From assembly GCA_016789495.1 (NCBI GenBank), contig JAEUOJ010000040.1, positions 1-36,987 of the forward strand: a stretch of DNA of 36,987 nt. The letters run 5' to 3'. Origin of the DNA: Accumulibacter sp. (lineage in GTDB: Bacteria > Pseudomonadota > Gammaproteobacteria > Burkholderiales > Rhodocyclaceae). Below the pieces are notes generated by a model that was given only the letters and a program-made list of their open reading frames with translations, was not told where the DNA came from and searched no databases. The position numbers and the translations under genes are program-made. How positions within the stretch are numbered: the first letter of the stretch is position 1; each line of letters opens with the position of its first letter. Below, in pieces: positions 26,614 to 36,829 of the stretch.

Positions 26614-27388
26614 CTCGGCGAGGCGATCGTCCCGGCCGAAATTGCCGAAGGTCGTAGTAGTACGCCGCCGATTCGTTGTCCGGTGTCACGCCAGGAAATC
26701 CCATCAGCGGCAAAGGCTGCAAGTCGCGCGGCTGTTCGTAGCGATCATTCAACCAGTCATCGGCGACCCGCCGATCCAGCTCCGCCAATTGTCTGGCTAG
26801 CGGTAGTTGCATCCAGGCGGGGGCCACGTCATAGAGCACCGCTTTGGCGGTCAAGCCGTGATGAGGCTGCCGCAGTTGCTCATAGGTGCCATGACCAAAG
26901 ATGAAACAACGCAGAGTGGTTTGCAGATCGCCGCGCCGCTCCCAGAACAACGTTTTCCAGCGGAACTCCCGTACCAGCTCGAGCAGTGAACGGTCGCTGG
27001 CCACCAGCATGGCGCCGCACTCGTCGAAATGGGTCAGCGCATCACGCGCGCGACCACGTCCGGAAGTTTCCTTGGCCGCCCATTGCGCATGGCGAGCGTT
27101 GAGCGCTCCCTTGAGCTGCGGGAAAGTCAGCCAGACCAGGGCATTGAAAAAATCATGCCAATTCTCTGCGCGGGTGGCGACCCGGCCGGTTTGCCAAATC
27201 CGCGACTCGTATACCAGGCCGTCGTCGACAGGGAGAATGAAACGGAGAGGTAGTCCACTGCGAGTGTACACCGGCCGTTTGGCGATTAGGCCCTGTAGCG
27301 CGGTCAGCGAGGGGTTGGGAGGCAGACCGGACAGGAGCGGCGCCAGCGGGGCGAACAATTCGCCAGTATAGGGAAAGGACTCAATCAC
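26609..27388 (-). CDS. DUF3025 family protein
   Basis: This 259-aa protein of unknown function, with no signal peptide or membrane segment, resembles the DUF3025 family of beta- and gammaproteobacteria. Recognisable stretches are ENWHDFFNALVWLTFPQLK, LTHFDECGAMLVAS, IFGHGTYEQLRQPHHGLTAK and the C-terminal PLMGFPGVTPDNESAAYYYD. The start is a GTG overlapping the upstream lipoprotein stop as GTGA. A longer frame beginning at 27733 is antisense-like read-through of the lipoprotein gene and is not used. Its TAA stop lies within the rnpB -10 box. Confidence 0.8.
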   Translation of the reverse strand: MIESFPYTGELFAPLAPLLSGLPPNPSLTALQGLIAKRPVYTRSGLPLRFILPVDDGLVYESRIWQTGRVATRAENWHDFFNALVWLTFPQLKGALNARHAQWAAKETSGRGRARDALTHFDECGAMLVASDRSLLELVREFRWKTLFWERRGDLQTTLRCFIFGHGTYEQLRQPHHGLTAKAVLYDVAPAWMQLPLARQLAELDRRVADDWLNDRYEQPRDLQPLPLMGFPGVTPDNESAAYYYDLRQFRPGRSPRRV

Positions 27389-27909
27389 TTTTCCTGTGGC
27401 GATGGTCCGGGGGTGGGATCTGCCTTTTGGGTTTGCGTCGGTTCGGCAGGCGCCTGATTGGCGCCAGGCGGGTTGTCCGTCACCGGTGTCTGCGGCCCGG
27501 TGTTTTTGGCGGCGACAAAAGTTAGTTCGCCATCGCGCAGTTGGAAGACGCCCTGCAATGCCCCCAGACCCCCCTCGGGTTCGGCCTCGAGTTTGGCGAA
27601 TCCTTCGCAGGTGCGGGTTTCGACCACATACATCCGCTTGCCTTGCTTGAGAATCCAGGCGTCGTTGCCAGGGGCATAAATTTCCATTTTGGTATTGGCG
27701 TTGCCGGGTCCGATGGCATGCCGTCGCATGCAATCGGGCAGCCGGGTGGCGACGACGGCGTATTTGGCGGTTTTTTCCCAGAAAAACCCCTGAGTGCGGA
27801 TCAGGGTCAGCGAATGTTTGCTGGTGGCGATTTCAAAAGCCGCTCGCTGATCGGAGCAACCGGTCAATAACGCGAGCATCAACAATAACCATGACGTTTT
27901 GCTCGTCAC
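27385..27909 (-). CDS. Small lipoprotein of unknown function
   Basis: This 174-aa protein, starting at a GTG with GAGGAG about nine bases upstream, has a lipoprotein signal (WLLLMLALLTGC, Cys18). The mature domain has two Cys residues, in LPDCMRRHAIG and TRTCEGF, which could form a disulfide. The C-terminal ~35 residues are low-complexity Pro/Thr/Gln/Ala. No family is recognised. It is coupled to the DUF3025 gene downstream and lies 43 bases after pyrC on the same strand. Confidence 0.7.
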   Translation of the reverse strand: MTSKTSWLLLMLALLTGCSDQRAAFEIATSKHSLTLIRTQGFFWEKTAKYAVVATRLPDCMRRHAIGPGNANTKMEIYAPGNDAWILKQGKRMYVVETRTCEGFAKLEAEPEGGLGALQGVFQLRDGELTFVAAKNTGPQTPVTDNPPGANQAPAEPTQTQKADPTPGPSPQEK

Positions 27910-27952
27910 CGCGCTTCTCCTCGAAAATCTTTCGCTGGATTTCGGTAACCGA

Positions 27953-28987
27953 TCAGACACGCAGCCGCCAATGCAGCATTTCACCGGCCCGCAAAGGCAG
28001 CAGCGTTTCCTCATCCGGGAAAGGGAAGAACGCCGGAGTCGGCCAATCGATCTTTTCCAGGGTCACCTGGTCCGAGTTGCGCGGCAGCCCGTAAAAGTCG
28101 GCGCCGTGAAAACTGGCGAAAGCTTCCAGGCGGTCGATGGCGCCCATCGAGTCAAATGCTTCGGCGTAAAGTTCGAGAGCGGCATGCGCGGTGTAACAAC
28201 CGGCGCAGCCGCAAGCCGCTTCCTTGGTCGAACGCGCATGCGGCGCCGAGTCGGTGCCGAGAAAGAATTTACGGCTTCCAGAGGTCGCCGCCTGCAGCAG
28301 TGCCTGACGGTGCGTTTCGCGCTTGAGCACTGGCAGACAATAAAAATGTGGACGTATGCCGCCGCTGAAGAGGGCGTTGCGGTTGTAGAGCAGATGATGG
28401 GCGGTGATCGTCGCCGCCACATTGTCGCCACAATCGTTGACGAAATCGACCGCCTGACGGGTGGTGATGTGTTCGAAAACCACTTTCAGCGCCGGATGAC
28501 GCTGCAACAAGGGCTGCAACACCCGTTCAATGAATAGGAATTCCCGGTCGAACAAATCGACCGCAGGATCAGTGACTTCGCCATGCACCAGCAACGGCAA
28601 GCCGAGAGCTTCCATCGCGGCAATGGCCGCCGCGCAATGTTCCAGGTTGGTGACGCCGGAGTCGGCGTTGGTCGTTGCCCCGGCTGGATAGAGTTTGACC
28701 GCGTAAACAACGCCGCTGTCGACGGCTCGCCGGATTTCCGTCGCCGGGGTATTGTCGGTCAGATACAGGGTCATCAGCGGTTCGAACGCCATTCCCGGCG
28801 GCAGTGCGGCGAGAATTCGCTGGCGGTAGTCGATAGCAGCGGCGACGGTGGTGACCGGTGGCCGCAGGTTGGGCATGACGATCGCACGAGCAAACTGTCT
28901 CGCGCTGTGCGGCAGGACCGCCGTCAGCGCCGCGCCGTCGCGCAGATGCAGATGCCAGTCGTCCGGTCGGGTCAAGGTGATGTGCAT
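27953..28987 (-). CDS. pyrC: Dihydroorotase PyrC
   Basis: This 344-aa class II dihydroorotase is a zinc amidohydrolase that cyclises N-carbamoyl-aspartate in pyrimidine synthesis. Visible are the first metal site [10 protein letters not shown], the lysine that is carbamylated in [36 protein letters not shown], and the C-terminal GTDSAPH with the catalytic Asp. Length equals the E. coli enzyme. It lies 78 bases downstream of rsmI on the same strand and may share its transcript. Confidence 0.97.
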   Translation of the reverse strand: MHITLTRPDDWHLHLRDGAALTAVLPHSARQFARAIVMPNLRPPVTTVAAAIDYRQRILAALPPGMAFEPLMTLYLTDNTPATEIRRAVDSGVVYAVKLYPAGATTNADSGVTNLEHCAAAIAAMEALGLPLLVHGEVTDPAVDLFDREFLFIERVLQPLLQRHPALKVVFEHITTRQAVDFVNDCGDNVAATITAHHLLYNRNALFSGGIRPHFYCLPVLKRETHRQALLQAATSGSRKFFLGTDSAPHARSTKEAACGCAGCYTAHAALELYAEAFDSMGAIDRLEAFASFHGADFYGLPRNSDQVTLEKIDWPTPAFFPFPDEETLLPLRAGEMLHWRLRV

Positions 28988-29065
28988 GGCTGCCCAGAAC
29001 TTCAGGATAAATGTAAATGAATTCTAGACGATTTGCCGCGCATGCGCGGGCGTGTTATTTCTCTG

Positions 29066-29911
29066 TCATTGCTTGGATCGCCAGTCGAGCGCCTGCCGGT
29101 ATAAGGCGTTTTTACCGACCCCGGTAATCGCCTGCGCCAGGCGGCAGGCCTGACTGGGCGGTAGACCGTCATCAAGCAACAATTTCAGCACCCGTCGCCC
29201 TTCCTGCTCGTCGACACCGGCGGTCGCCCCGGAAACGATGACCACGAATTCGCCGCGCTGCCGATTGGTGTCGGCCGCCAGCCAGTCCGGCATCTCGCCC
29301 AACGAACAACTGTGGATGGTTTCGAAAAGTTTGGTCAACTCGCGAGCCAGGACGATGGTGCGCTGCGCACCGCAGACGACCAGCAGAGCAGCGACGGTGT
29401 CGACGATCCGATGCGGGGCTTCGTAAAAAACCAGGGCGTAAGGCAAGACAGCCAGTTCACGCAACAGCGCGTCGCGCGGTCCGGCCTTGGCTGGCAGAAA
29501 ACCGTAAAACAAAAAGTGCGCATCGTCCACGCCTGCCGCCGACAACGCGGCAATGGCGGCACAGGCGCCGGGGAGCGGCACGACACGGAATCCAGCGGCG
29601 CGGACCCGGGCCACCAGCCGGGCGCCAGGGTCGGAAATTCCCGGTGTGCCGGCGTCGACCACCAGCGCCACCGACTCGCCGTCTCGCAGCTTGCCGATGA
29701 TCTGTTGCGCCGCGCTGTCTGCGTTGTGCTGGTTCGCCGCCAGCAGGCGCGCCCGGCAGCCGAGATCCCGGAGCATTGGACCACTGTGTCGGGTGTCTTC
29801 GGCCGCTACCCACGGCACTTGTCGGAGCAGATCGATCGCACGCAGGGTGATATCGCCGAGATGGCCGATCGGTGTCGGAACGACATATAATGCGGGCGAT
29901 TCGTTCGTCAT
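29066..29911 (-). CDS. rsmI: 16S rRNA 2'-O-ribose C1402 methyltransferase RsmI
   Basis: This 281-aa tetrapyrrole-methylase-fold enzyme modifies the ribose of C1402, the nucleotide whose base is methylated by RsmH. Visible motifs are ALYVVPTPIGHLGDITLRAI, AEDTRHSG, VVDAGTPGISDPGARLV, PLPGACAAIAALSAAG, FYGFLPAK, FYEAPHRI and ARELTKLFETI. I start at the ATG at 29911. A longer frame exists but reads into the divergent yraN gene. The start sits only 10 bases from the yraN start on the other strand. Confidence 0.96.
   Translation of the reverse strand: MTNESPALYVVPTPIGHLGDITLRAIDLLRQVPWVAAEDTRHSGPMLRDLGCRARLLAANQHNADSAAQQIIGKLRDGESVALVVDAGTPGISDPGARLVARVRAAGFRVVPLPGACAAIAALSAAGVDDAHFLFYGFLPAKAGPRDALLRELAVLPYALVFYEAPHRIVDTVAALLVVCGAQRTIVLARELTKLFETIHSCSLGEMPDWLAADTNRQRGEFVVIVSGATAGVDEQEGRRVLKLLLDDGLPPSQACRLAQAITGVGKNALYRQALDWRSKQ
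29886..29891 (+). promoter_or_regulatory. -10 box for yraN operon inside rsmI
   Basis: A perfect TATAAT on the + strand lies about 31 bases before the yraN ATG, within the first codons of the divergent rsmI gene. No strong -35 is present at normal spacing. It would give a leader of about 24 nt. Confidence 0.45.
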
Positions 29912-29921
29912 GGTGGCTGGC

Positions 29922-30303
29922 ATGAAATGGATCGACAAAGATAACACGAGCCGCTCCCCCGCACCGCCGGAGACCGGCCAGAGCGGCCGGCTTGCCGAAG
30001 ACTTGGCCGCCCGTTTTTTGACGTGTAACGGGGTGCGGATCGTCGCGCGCAACTATCGCTGCCGGGGTGGCGAAATCGATCTGGTCTGCCGTGACGGCCG
30101 AACTCTTGTTTTCGTCGAGGTGCGTTTCCGACACCGGGCCAGTCATGGTGGCGCTATCGCCAGCATTACCGCCGGGAAACGGCATCGTCTCCTGCTCGCT
30201 GCGCGGCATTATCTCGCCAGCCACGCCCTCACCGGCACCGATTGCCGCTTCGACTGTCTGCTGCTCGACCAGTTGTCGGAAAATGCCATCGAATGGTTGC
30301 GCA

Positions 30304-30323
<20 letters not shown>
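29922..30323 (+). CDS. yraN: YraN/UPF0102 nuclease-fold protein
   Basis: This 133-aa protein of the UPF0102 family has a restriction-endonuclease-like fold of unknown function. The core is GRLAEDLAARFLTCNGVRIV, NYRCRGGEIDLVCRDG and LVFVEVRFR, giving the E-x-D and V-E-V-R active-site pattern, then ITAGKRHRLLLAARHYL. The ATG at 29922 has GGTGG five bases upstream. An ATG at 29910 lacks a ribosome-binding site. In E. coli yraN is followed by diaA and dolP, as here, but this locus has an extra gene in between. Confidence 0.9.
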
Positions 30324-31960
<1,637 letters not shown>

Positions 31961-32177
31961 CGGCGGTTCGCCCAGCCGGCAAACGCCCGCTTCATCGGAC
32001 CGTCGGCAATTTCCAGACGATTCAGCCTGCCGGCGTGACGATCGCCTCACCCCATGACTGCGGGCCTTGCGGCGCGACTAAGCGCTCGTCGGCAAACCAA
32101 TGGGCAAAGGCAGACGGGTGGCAGGAGGTGTCTGATTTTGCCCGGTCGGCTGTCCGGAATGCCTCGGATCGGGTCGT

Positions 32178-33167
32178 TCACCAACCCCGCATCATCGCCA
32201 GGCCGTGCGCGCCATGGCGCAGCGCCATTTCGGAGTGTGCCGCCTGCATGCCGCCCAGCGCATAGACCGGCATCGGGCAACGCGCGATCAGTTCGGCGAA
32301 TCGTTGCCAGCCGATGCCAGTGGCTTCCGGATGGCTGGCGGTCGGCAATACCGGGCCGAGGACGACAAAATCAACCGCCAGCTCCGCGGCCCGGGCCAGA
32401 TCCGACGCGTTGTGGCACGACGCACCGACCCAGGCCATGTCTGGACGGGAGTCGATCTGCCATAACCACTGCGAGGATAGATGCACGCCATGCGCACCGA
32501 CTGTCGCCGCCGCGACCGCTGGCGAGTCGTTGATCAACACCCGCGCCGCCGGATAGCCGCCGGCCAGAGCAATCACCGAGGCGAAGAAGCGTTGGCGCTC
32601 GGCGGCGGGCAAGGTTTTGTCGCGAACCTGCAGCAGGCGCAACCCTTGATCCAGCGCGCGCCGCAAGCGGATCAGTTCGGCCTGACAACCGTTGGCTTCG
32701 GCATGGGTCAACGCATAACGCGCAGGCAAGGCGAGCGCACGCAGAATCGGCCCGTTGGCGGGCAGGATCGGCGCCACCGTCGGCGCCTCACCCACCTTCA
32801 TCCAGGCGAGAGCGCTGTGCTCGATCGGCGCCACCGTGCCATGCCAGGCGTGGACGCGAAAGAATTTCAAGCGCACGGTGGCGTGCGGGTAAGTGAATTC
32901 ACGACATAGCCAAGGCCAAGGATCATCGATCTCGATCGCCAGTTCTTCCCGCAGCTCCCGACGCAGTGCCGCGCTGGCGCTTTCACCGGGTTCGACCTTG
33001 CCGCCGGGGAATTCCCAGTAGCCGGCATAGACTTTGCCGGGCGGGCGTTGAGCGAGCAGAAATTCGGGCGCCGCGTCCGGACCGCGCAGCAACACCGCGG
33101 CGACGACTTCCGTGACCGGCGTGCCGCCAGGGGTGGCGGCGACCGTCGCCGCGACAGCGGAAGTCAT
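32178..33167 (-). CDS. Nudix hydrolase fused to a thiamine-phosphate-synthase-like domain
   Basis: This 329-aa protein has a MutT-like Nudix domain at residues 18-145. The Nudix box runs G56 to I78 ([20 protein letters not shown]); the usual late glycine is alanine here. A ThiE-like TIM-barrel follows at about 165-329, with LLQVRDK (179-184), [40 protein letters not shown] and YALGGM. This fusion is known in beta- and gammaproteobacteria. The Nudix half probably cleans 8-oxo-dGTP or a related nucleotide. The role of the ThiE-like half is unclear. Its ATG overlaps the stop of the upstream ATPase gene (ATGA). Confidence 0.92.
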   Translation of the reverse strand: MTSAVAATVAATPGGTPVTEVVAAVLLRGPDAAPEFLLAQRPPGKVYAGYWEFPGGKVEPGESASAALRRELREELAIEIDDPWPWLCREFTYPHATVRLKFFRVHAWHGTVAPIEHSALAWMKVGEAPTVAPILPANGPILRALALPARYALTHAEANGCQAELIRLRRALDQGLRLLQVRDKTLPAAERQRFFASVIALAGGYPAARVLINDSPAVAAATVGAHGVHLSSQWLWQIDSRPDMAWVGASCHNASDLARAAELAVDFVVLGPVLPTASHPEATGIGWQRFAELIARCPMPVYALGGMQAAHSEMALRHGAHGLAMMRGW

Positions 33168-34117
33168 CGACGGGTCGATGCGCGTTTGCGCACCGAGGCG
33201 GTCTGATCAGGCGTGGCGCGGCGCGGCGGCTTTTTGTCGGCCTCGCCCTGTTGGCGCCCGGCCCAATCCTTGGCGAACTGCCAAGCGACGCGACCACTGC
33301 GCGAACCGCGTTCGAGAGCCCAATTCAGGGCGTCGCGTTCGGCGGCGACGATTTTTTCACCGCTGCAGCCGAACGAGCGCAACCAATGGGCGACGATGCG
33401 CAGATATGCGTCCTGGTCGAAAGGGTAAAACGAAATCCACAGCCCGAAACGCTCGGATAGCGAAATTTTCTCCTCGATCGCCTCGCCGGGATGGATTTCT
33501 TCGCCGACACGCTGGCTTTCGAGATTGTCGGCGAAAAAATCGGGCATCAAGTGGCGGCGATTCGAGGTGGCGTAGATCAATACATTATCCGGAGGGGCGG
33601 CCAACGAGCCGTCGAGAACCACTTTCAAGGCTTTGTACCGCGCGTCGCCCGGTTCGAAAGACAGATCGTCGCAAAAAACGATGAAGCGCTCCGGCCGGCC
33701 ATCGACCAGTTCGACGATATCGGGCAAATCGATCAGATCGTCCTTGTCGACCTCGATCAGTCGCAGTCCCTGCCCGGCGTAAGCGTTGAGCAGGGCCTTG
33801 ATCAGCGACGATTTGCCGGAGCCGCGAGCGCCGGTGAGCAACACGTTGTTCGCTGGTCTGCCGGCAACGAAATGACGGGTGTTGGCATCGATTCGCGCTT
33901 TCTGCTCGTCGATGTCCTGCAGATCGCTCAGGCGGATTTCGGCCAGGCGAACGAGGGGTTGCAGATAGCCGGCGCCGCGGCGGGTGCGCCAGCGGAAAGC
34001 CGAGGCCGCCTGCCAGTCGGGTGCCGCGCTGGCTGGTGGCAACAGCGGTTCGAGACGATCGATGATTTGTTCGGCACGGCTCAGAAAACGTTCGATTTGC
34101 CGGAAAGTGTCAAGCAT
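33164..34117 (-). CDS. AAA-type ATPase, DUF815 family
   Basis: This 317-aa protein has a Walker A motif GARGSGKSS (96-103 region), a Walker B-like [11 protein letters not shown] (about 145-154), and the family stretch [14 protein letters not shown] with [19 protein letters not shown]. The N-terminus is helical. The C-terminal tail is basic, rich in Lys and Arg. Members of this family are cytosolic P-loop ATPases of unknown function. I start at the ATG at 34117; earlier codons fall in the divergent mltA promoter region. The downstream Nudix gene starts on its stop. Confidence 0.88.
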   Translation of the reverse strand: MLDTFRQIERFLSRAEQIIDRLEPLLPPASAAPDWQAASAFRWRTRRGAGYLQPLVRLAEIRLSDLQDIDEQKARIDANTRHFVAGRPANNVLLTGARGSGKSSLIKALLNAYAGQGLRLIEVDKDDLIDLPDIVELVDGRPERFIVFCDDLSFEPGDARYKALKVVLDGSLAAPPDNVLIYATSNRRHLMPDFFADNLESQRVGEEIHPGEAIEEKISLSERFGLWISFYPFDQDAYLRIVAHWLRSFGCSGEKIVAAERDALNWALERGSRSGRVAWQFAKDWAGRQQGEADKKPPRRATPDQTASVRKRASTRR

Positions 34118-34167
34118 CGGGACAGTATACTGGGCGTGTTGAAGAACTCGACACTCTAGCCAAAACA

Positions 34168-35373
34168 ATGCGCAAAAGCCAATCATGGACGATGCTGGTC
34201 GTCGGCACGCTACTCGGCGCGCTGCTCACCGCCTGCGGAACCGGCCGCCAGGCGTCCGAAACCGATTACTCGACGACGGCAAATTGCCCGCCGTGCGACA
34301 AATCAACGACGGCCGCACCGGTCAAGCCCCTGCGTGCCGCGACCTGGAGCGAACTGCCCGGCTGGCTCGACGACGACCTCGCCGCCGCCTGGCCGGCGTT
34401 CCTGCGGTCATGCCGTACCCTCGTCAATCGCCCGACGTGGAAAGCGGTCTGCGAAGAGGCCCGGGTAGTGAACGTCAGCACGCCGACGATCCGCCGGTTT
34501 CTCGAGTCGCGTCTGCAACCCTGGCGGCTGGTCAATGCCGACGGCAGCACCAGCGGTCTGGTCACCGGTTACTACGAACCGCTGCTGCGCGGCTCGCGGA
34601 CGCGGAGCGCGCCCTACGTGCACCCGGTGCTCGGCGTACCGAACGATCTGCTGGTCGTCGATCTCGGCGCCGCTCAGCCGGAAGTGAAAAATCTGCGCCT
34701 GCGTGGTCGGCTGCAGGGCAACAAGGTGGTGCCGTATTACAGCCGCGCCGAGATCGTCGGCCGCGAAAAGGACTTCGCCGGTCGTACGCTACTGTGGGTC
34801 GATGACGCCGTCGAACTGTTCTTCCTGCAGGTGCAGGGTTCCGGGCGTGTCAGGCTGACCGACGGCAGCACTCTCCGGTTGGCGTATGCCGAACACAACG
34901 GCCACGCCTATCAGTCGATCGGTCGACTGCTGATCGACCGCGGCGAATTGACCGCCGAACAGGCGACGATGCCCGGCATCAAACAATGGGCGCGCGCCAA
35001 TCCGAGACGCTTGCACGATGTGCTCAACGCCAACCCGAGTTACGTCTTCTTCCGTGAACAGCCGCTCAATCCTGCTGGCGACGACGGTCCGAACGGTGCG
35101 TTCGCCGTCCCGCTGACCGCCGAACGAAGCATCGCCGTCGATCCTCGCTACGTGCCGCTGGGGGTGCCGGTGTTCCTGGCGACCAGCCAGGCCGAGTCGA
35201 CCGCGCCGTTGCGCCGGCTGGTGATGGCGCAGGATACCGGCGGGGCGATCCATGGCGCGGTGCGTGCCGACTTGTTCTACGGATTTGGCGACAAGGCCGG
35301 CAACCAGGCCGGGCGAATGAAGCAATCGGGCCAGATGTGGCTATTGTTGCCTGCGGGCGCCGCACCAAAATAG
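34168..35373 (+). CDS. mltA: Membrane-bound lytic murein transglycosylase A
   Basis: This 401-aa outer-membrane lipoprotein cleaves peptidoglycan glycan strands to 1,6-anhydro-muropeptides. The signal ends LLTACGTG (Cys23). The MltA domain contains GLVTGYYEPLLRGSRTR, LLWVDDAVELFFLQVQGSGR, and YAEHNGHAYQSIGRLLIDRG. The C-terminal 3D domain has VPLGVPVFL and AQDTGGAIHGAVRADLFYG, with the catalytic Asp region, ending AGRMKQSGQMWLLLP. It is divergent from the ATPase gene with 50 bases between starts. Confidence 0.95.
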   Translation: MRKSQSWTMLVVGTLLGALLTACGTGRQASETDYSTTANCPPCDKSTTAAPVKPLRAATWSELPGWLDDDLAAAWPAFLRSCRTLVNRPTWKAVCEEARVVNVSTPTIRRFLESRLQPWRLVNADGSTSGLVTGYYEPLLRGSRTRSAPYVHPVLGVPNDLLVVDLGAAQPEVKNLRLRGRLQGNKVVPYYSRAEIVGREKDFAGRTLLWVDDAVELFFLQVQGSGRVRLTDGSTLRLAYAEHNGHAYQSIGRLLIDRGELTAEQATMPGIKQWARANPRRLHDVLNANPSYVFFREQPLNPAGDDGPNGAFAVPLTAERSIAVDPRYVPLGVPVFLATSQAESTAPLRRLVMAQDTGGAIHGAVRADLFYGFGDKAGNQAGRMKQSGQMWLLLPAGAAPK

Positions 35374-35402
35374 GCCGGACACCAGGCGGCAAGCCAATGA
35401 AT

Positions 35403-35419
35403 TGCCCCAACTTGGTGCC
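35403..35419 (+). promoter_or_regulatory. NtrC-like site 1 upstream of amtB
   Basis: GCCCC-AACTT-GGTGC (35404-35418) matches the NtrC dyad GCACC-N5-GGTGC with one half-site mismatch. It is centred about 98 bases before the -12 element of the sigma-54 promoter, a normal enhancer distance. Confidence 0.6.
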
Positions 35420-35434
35420 CTGAAAAAGCAATAC

Positions 35435-35449
35435 GCACCACTACGGAGC
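35435..35449 (+). promoter_or_regulatory. NtrC-like site 2 upstream of amtB
   Basis: GCACC-ACTAC-GGAGC matches the NtrC dyad with one mismatch. It lies exactly 31 bases (about three helical turns) from site 1, so both would be on the same DNA face, as in NtrC enhancers. Confidence 0.6.
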
Positions 35450-35501
35450 GATTGCGCGCCAAAAGAGACCATAAGACCCTGTATTGGGAGCAGATCCAGC
35501 C

Positions 35502-35517
35502 TGGAACGGCACTTGCT
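35502..35517 (+). promoter_or_regulatory. Sigma-54 promoter of amtB
   Basis: TGGAAC-GGCAC-TTGCT fits the sigma-54 consensus TGGCAC-N5-TTGCW with one mismatch and exact spacing of the invariant GG (-24) and GC (-12). Transcription would start near 35528, about 22 bases before the amtB ATG. Confidence 0.75.
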
Positions 35518-35549
35518 TGACGGAAACGGTCCGTTTTTCAGGAACGATC

Positions 35550-36752
35550 ATGGAAGCTCTAAAAACAGGTAGCGACGTCCTCTTCATCCTGCTCGGCGGG
35601 ATCATGGTTCTGGCGATGCATTCCGGGTTCGCCTTTCTCGAACTTGGCACGGTGCGCAAGAAAAGCCAGGTCAATGCGTTGGTCAAAATTCTCGTCGATT
35701 TTTCGGTATCGACGATCGCCTATTTCTTCATCGGGTATAGCATCGCCTACGGCAGCCATTTTTTCACCGGCGCCGAAACTTTGGTGCAGAAAAACGGTTA
35801 TGAGCTGACCAAGTTCTTCTTCCTGTTGACCTTTGCCGCGGCGATTCCGGCCATCGTTTCCGGCGGTATCGCCGAGCGCGCGAAGTTCTATCCTCAACTC
35901 GCCGCCACTTTCATGATCGTTGGACTGATCTACCCGTTCTTCGAGGGCATGGCCTGGAATCAAGCTTACGGCATCCAGGCTTGGCTGAAAGCGAATTACG
36001 GCGAAGAATTCCACGATTTCGCCGGCTCGGTGGTGGTGCACGCCATGGGTGGCTGGATCGCTCTGCCAGCGGTGATATTGCTCGGAGCGCGTTCCGGACG
36101 ATACACCAAGGAAGGCCACATCTCGGCACATCCACCGTCGTCGATCCCCTTTCTGGCCCTGGGCGCCTGGATACTCACCGTCGGCTGGTTCGGCTTCAAC
36201 GTAATGAGCGCGCAGACCATCGACAAAATCTCCGGTCTGGTGGCGATGAATTCGCTGATGGCGATGGTCGGCGGAACGCTGGTCGCCTTGCTGGCCGGCA
36301 AGAACGACCCCGGCTTCGTGCACAATGGCCCGCTGGCCGGACTGGTCGCCGTTTGTGCCGGCTCCGACGTGATGCATCCGATCGGCGCTCTGTTTGTCGG
36401 CGGCATCGCCGGCGGCTTGTTCGTGCTGATGTTCACCCTGACCCAGAACCGCTGGAAAATCGACGATGTGCTCGGCGTCTGGCCGCTGCACGGTCTCTGC
36501 GGCGCCTGGGGTGGCATCGCCGCCGGAATTTTTGGCGCCCAATCGCTCGGTGGCGTCGGCGGAGTGGCATTCATGCCGCAACTGCTGATGACCGGCTTGG
36601 CGATCGTCATCGCCCTGATCGGCAGCGGCATCGTCTACGCGGTGCTGAAAAGCATTGTCGGTCTTCGCCTCGACCAGGAACAGGAATACTACGGCGCCGA
36701 CCTGTCGATCCACAAGATCACCGCCACACCGGAACGGGAAGTCAACTGGTAA
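35550..36752 (+). CDS. amtB: Ammonium transporter AmtB
   Basis: This 400-aa Amt/Rh-family channel has about eleven transmembrane helices. Conserved elements are GGIMVLAMHSGFAFLELGTV, GGIAERAKFY, the substrate-site segment DFAGSVVVHAMGGWIAL (Asp and first twin His), GWFGFNVMSAQ and LGVWPLHGLCGAWGGIAAG (second twin His). The ATG has AGGAA eight bases upstream. Most proteobacterial amtB genes are paired with glnK; none is visible next to it here, and a terminator follows. The upstream sigma-54 and NtrC-like sites indicate nitrogen control. An in-frame upstream extension to 35484 would overlap the promoter. Confidence 0.96.
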   Translation: MEALKTGSDVLFILLGGIMVLAMHSGFAFLELGTVRKKSQVNALVKILVDFSVSTIAYFFIGYSIAYGSHFFTGAETLVQKNGYELTKFFFLLTFAAAIPAIVSGGIAERAKFYPQLAATFMIVGLIYPFFEGMAWNQAYGIQAWLKANYGEEFHDFAGSVVVHAMGGWIALPAVILLGARSGRYTKEGHISAHPPSSIPFLALGAWILTVGWFGFNVMSAQTIDKISGLVAMNSLMAMVGGTLVALLAGKNDPGFVHNGPLAGLVAVCAGSDVMHPIGALFVGGIAGGLFVLMFTLTQNRWKIDDVLGVWPLHGLCGAWGGIAAGIFGAQSLGGVGGVAFMPQLLMTGLAIVIALIGSGIVYAVLKSIVGLRLDQEQEYYGADLSIHKITATPEREVNW

Positions 36753-36794
36753 GCCGGCAACTGATAGGAAACAATTAAGTCTGTCGGGCAGCGC

Positions 36795-36822
36795 AAAAAA
36801 GGGAGCGGCTTCGCTCCCTTTT
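36795..36822. terminator. Bidirectional intrinsic terminator
   Basis: A 7-bp GC stem GGGAGCG / CGCTCCC (36801-36807, 36812-36818) with a GCTT loop is flanked by A6 on the left and T4 on the right. Read on either strand it gives a hairpin followed by a U run. It can end both amtB (+) and the converging Piwi-like gene (-). Confidence 0.88.
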
Positions 36823-36829
36823 CTTGTGG

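Noticed and set aside
26231..26800. Protein frames over 26231-26800 on the plus strand
   Set aside because: The DNA is rnpB on the minus strand plus the 3' end of the DUF3025 gene. These frames are a common misannotation over RNase P RNA.
29036..29049. 14-bp perfect palindrome CCGCGCATGCGCGG between rsmI and pyrC as a terminator
   Set aside because: No T run follows on the minus strand, and the short CG-rich palindrome could occur by chance in GC-rich DNA.
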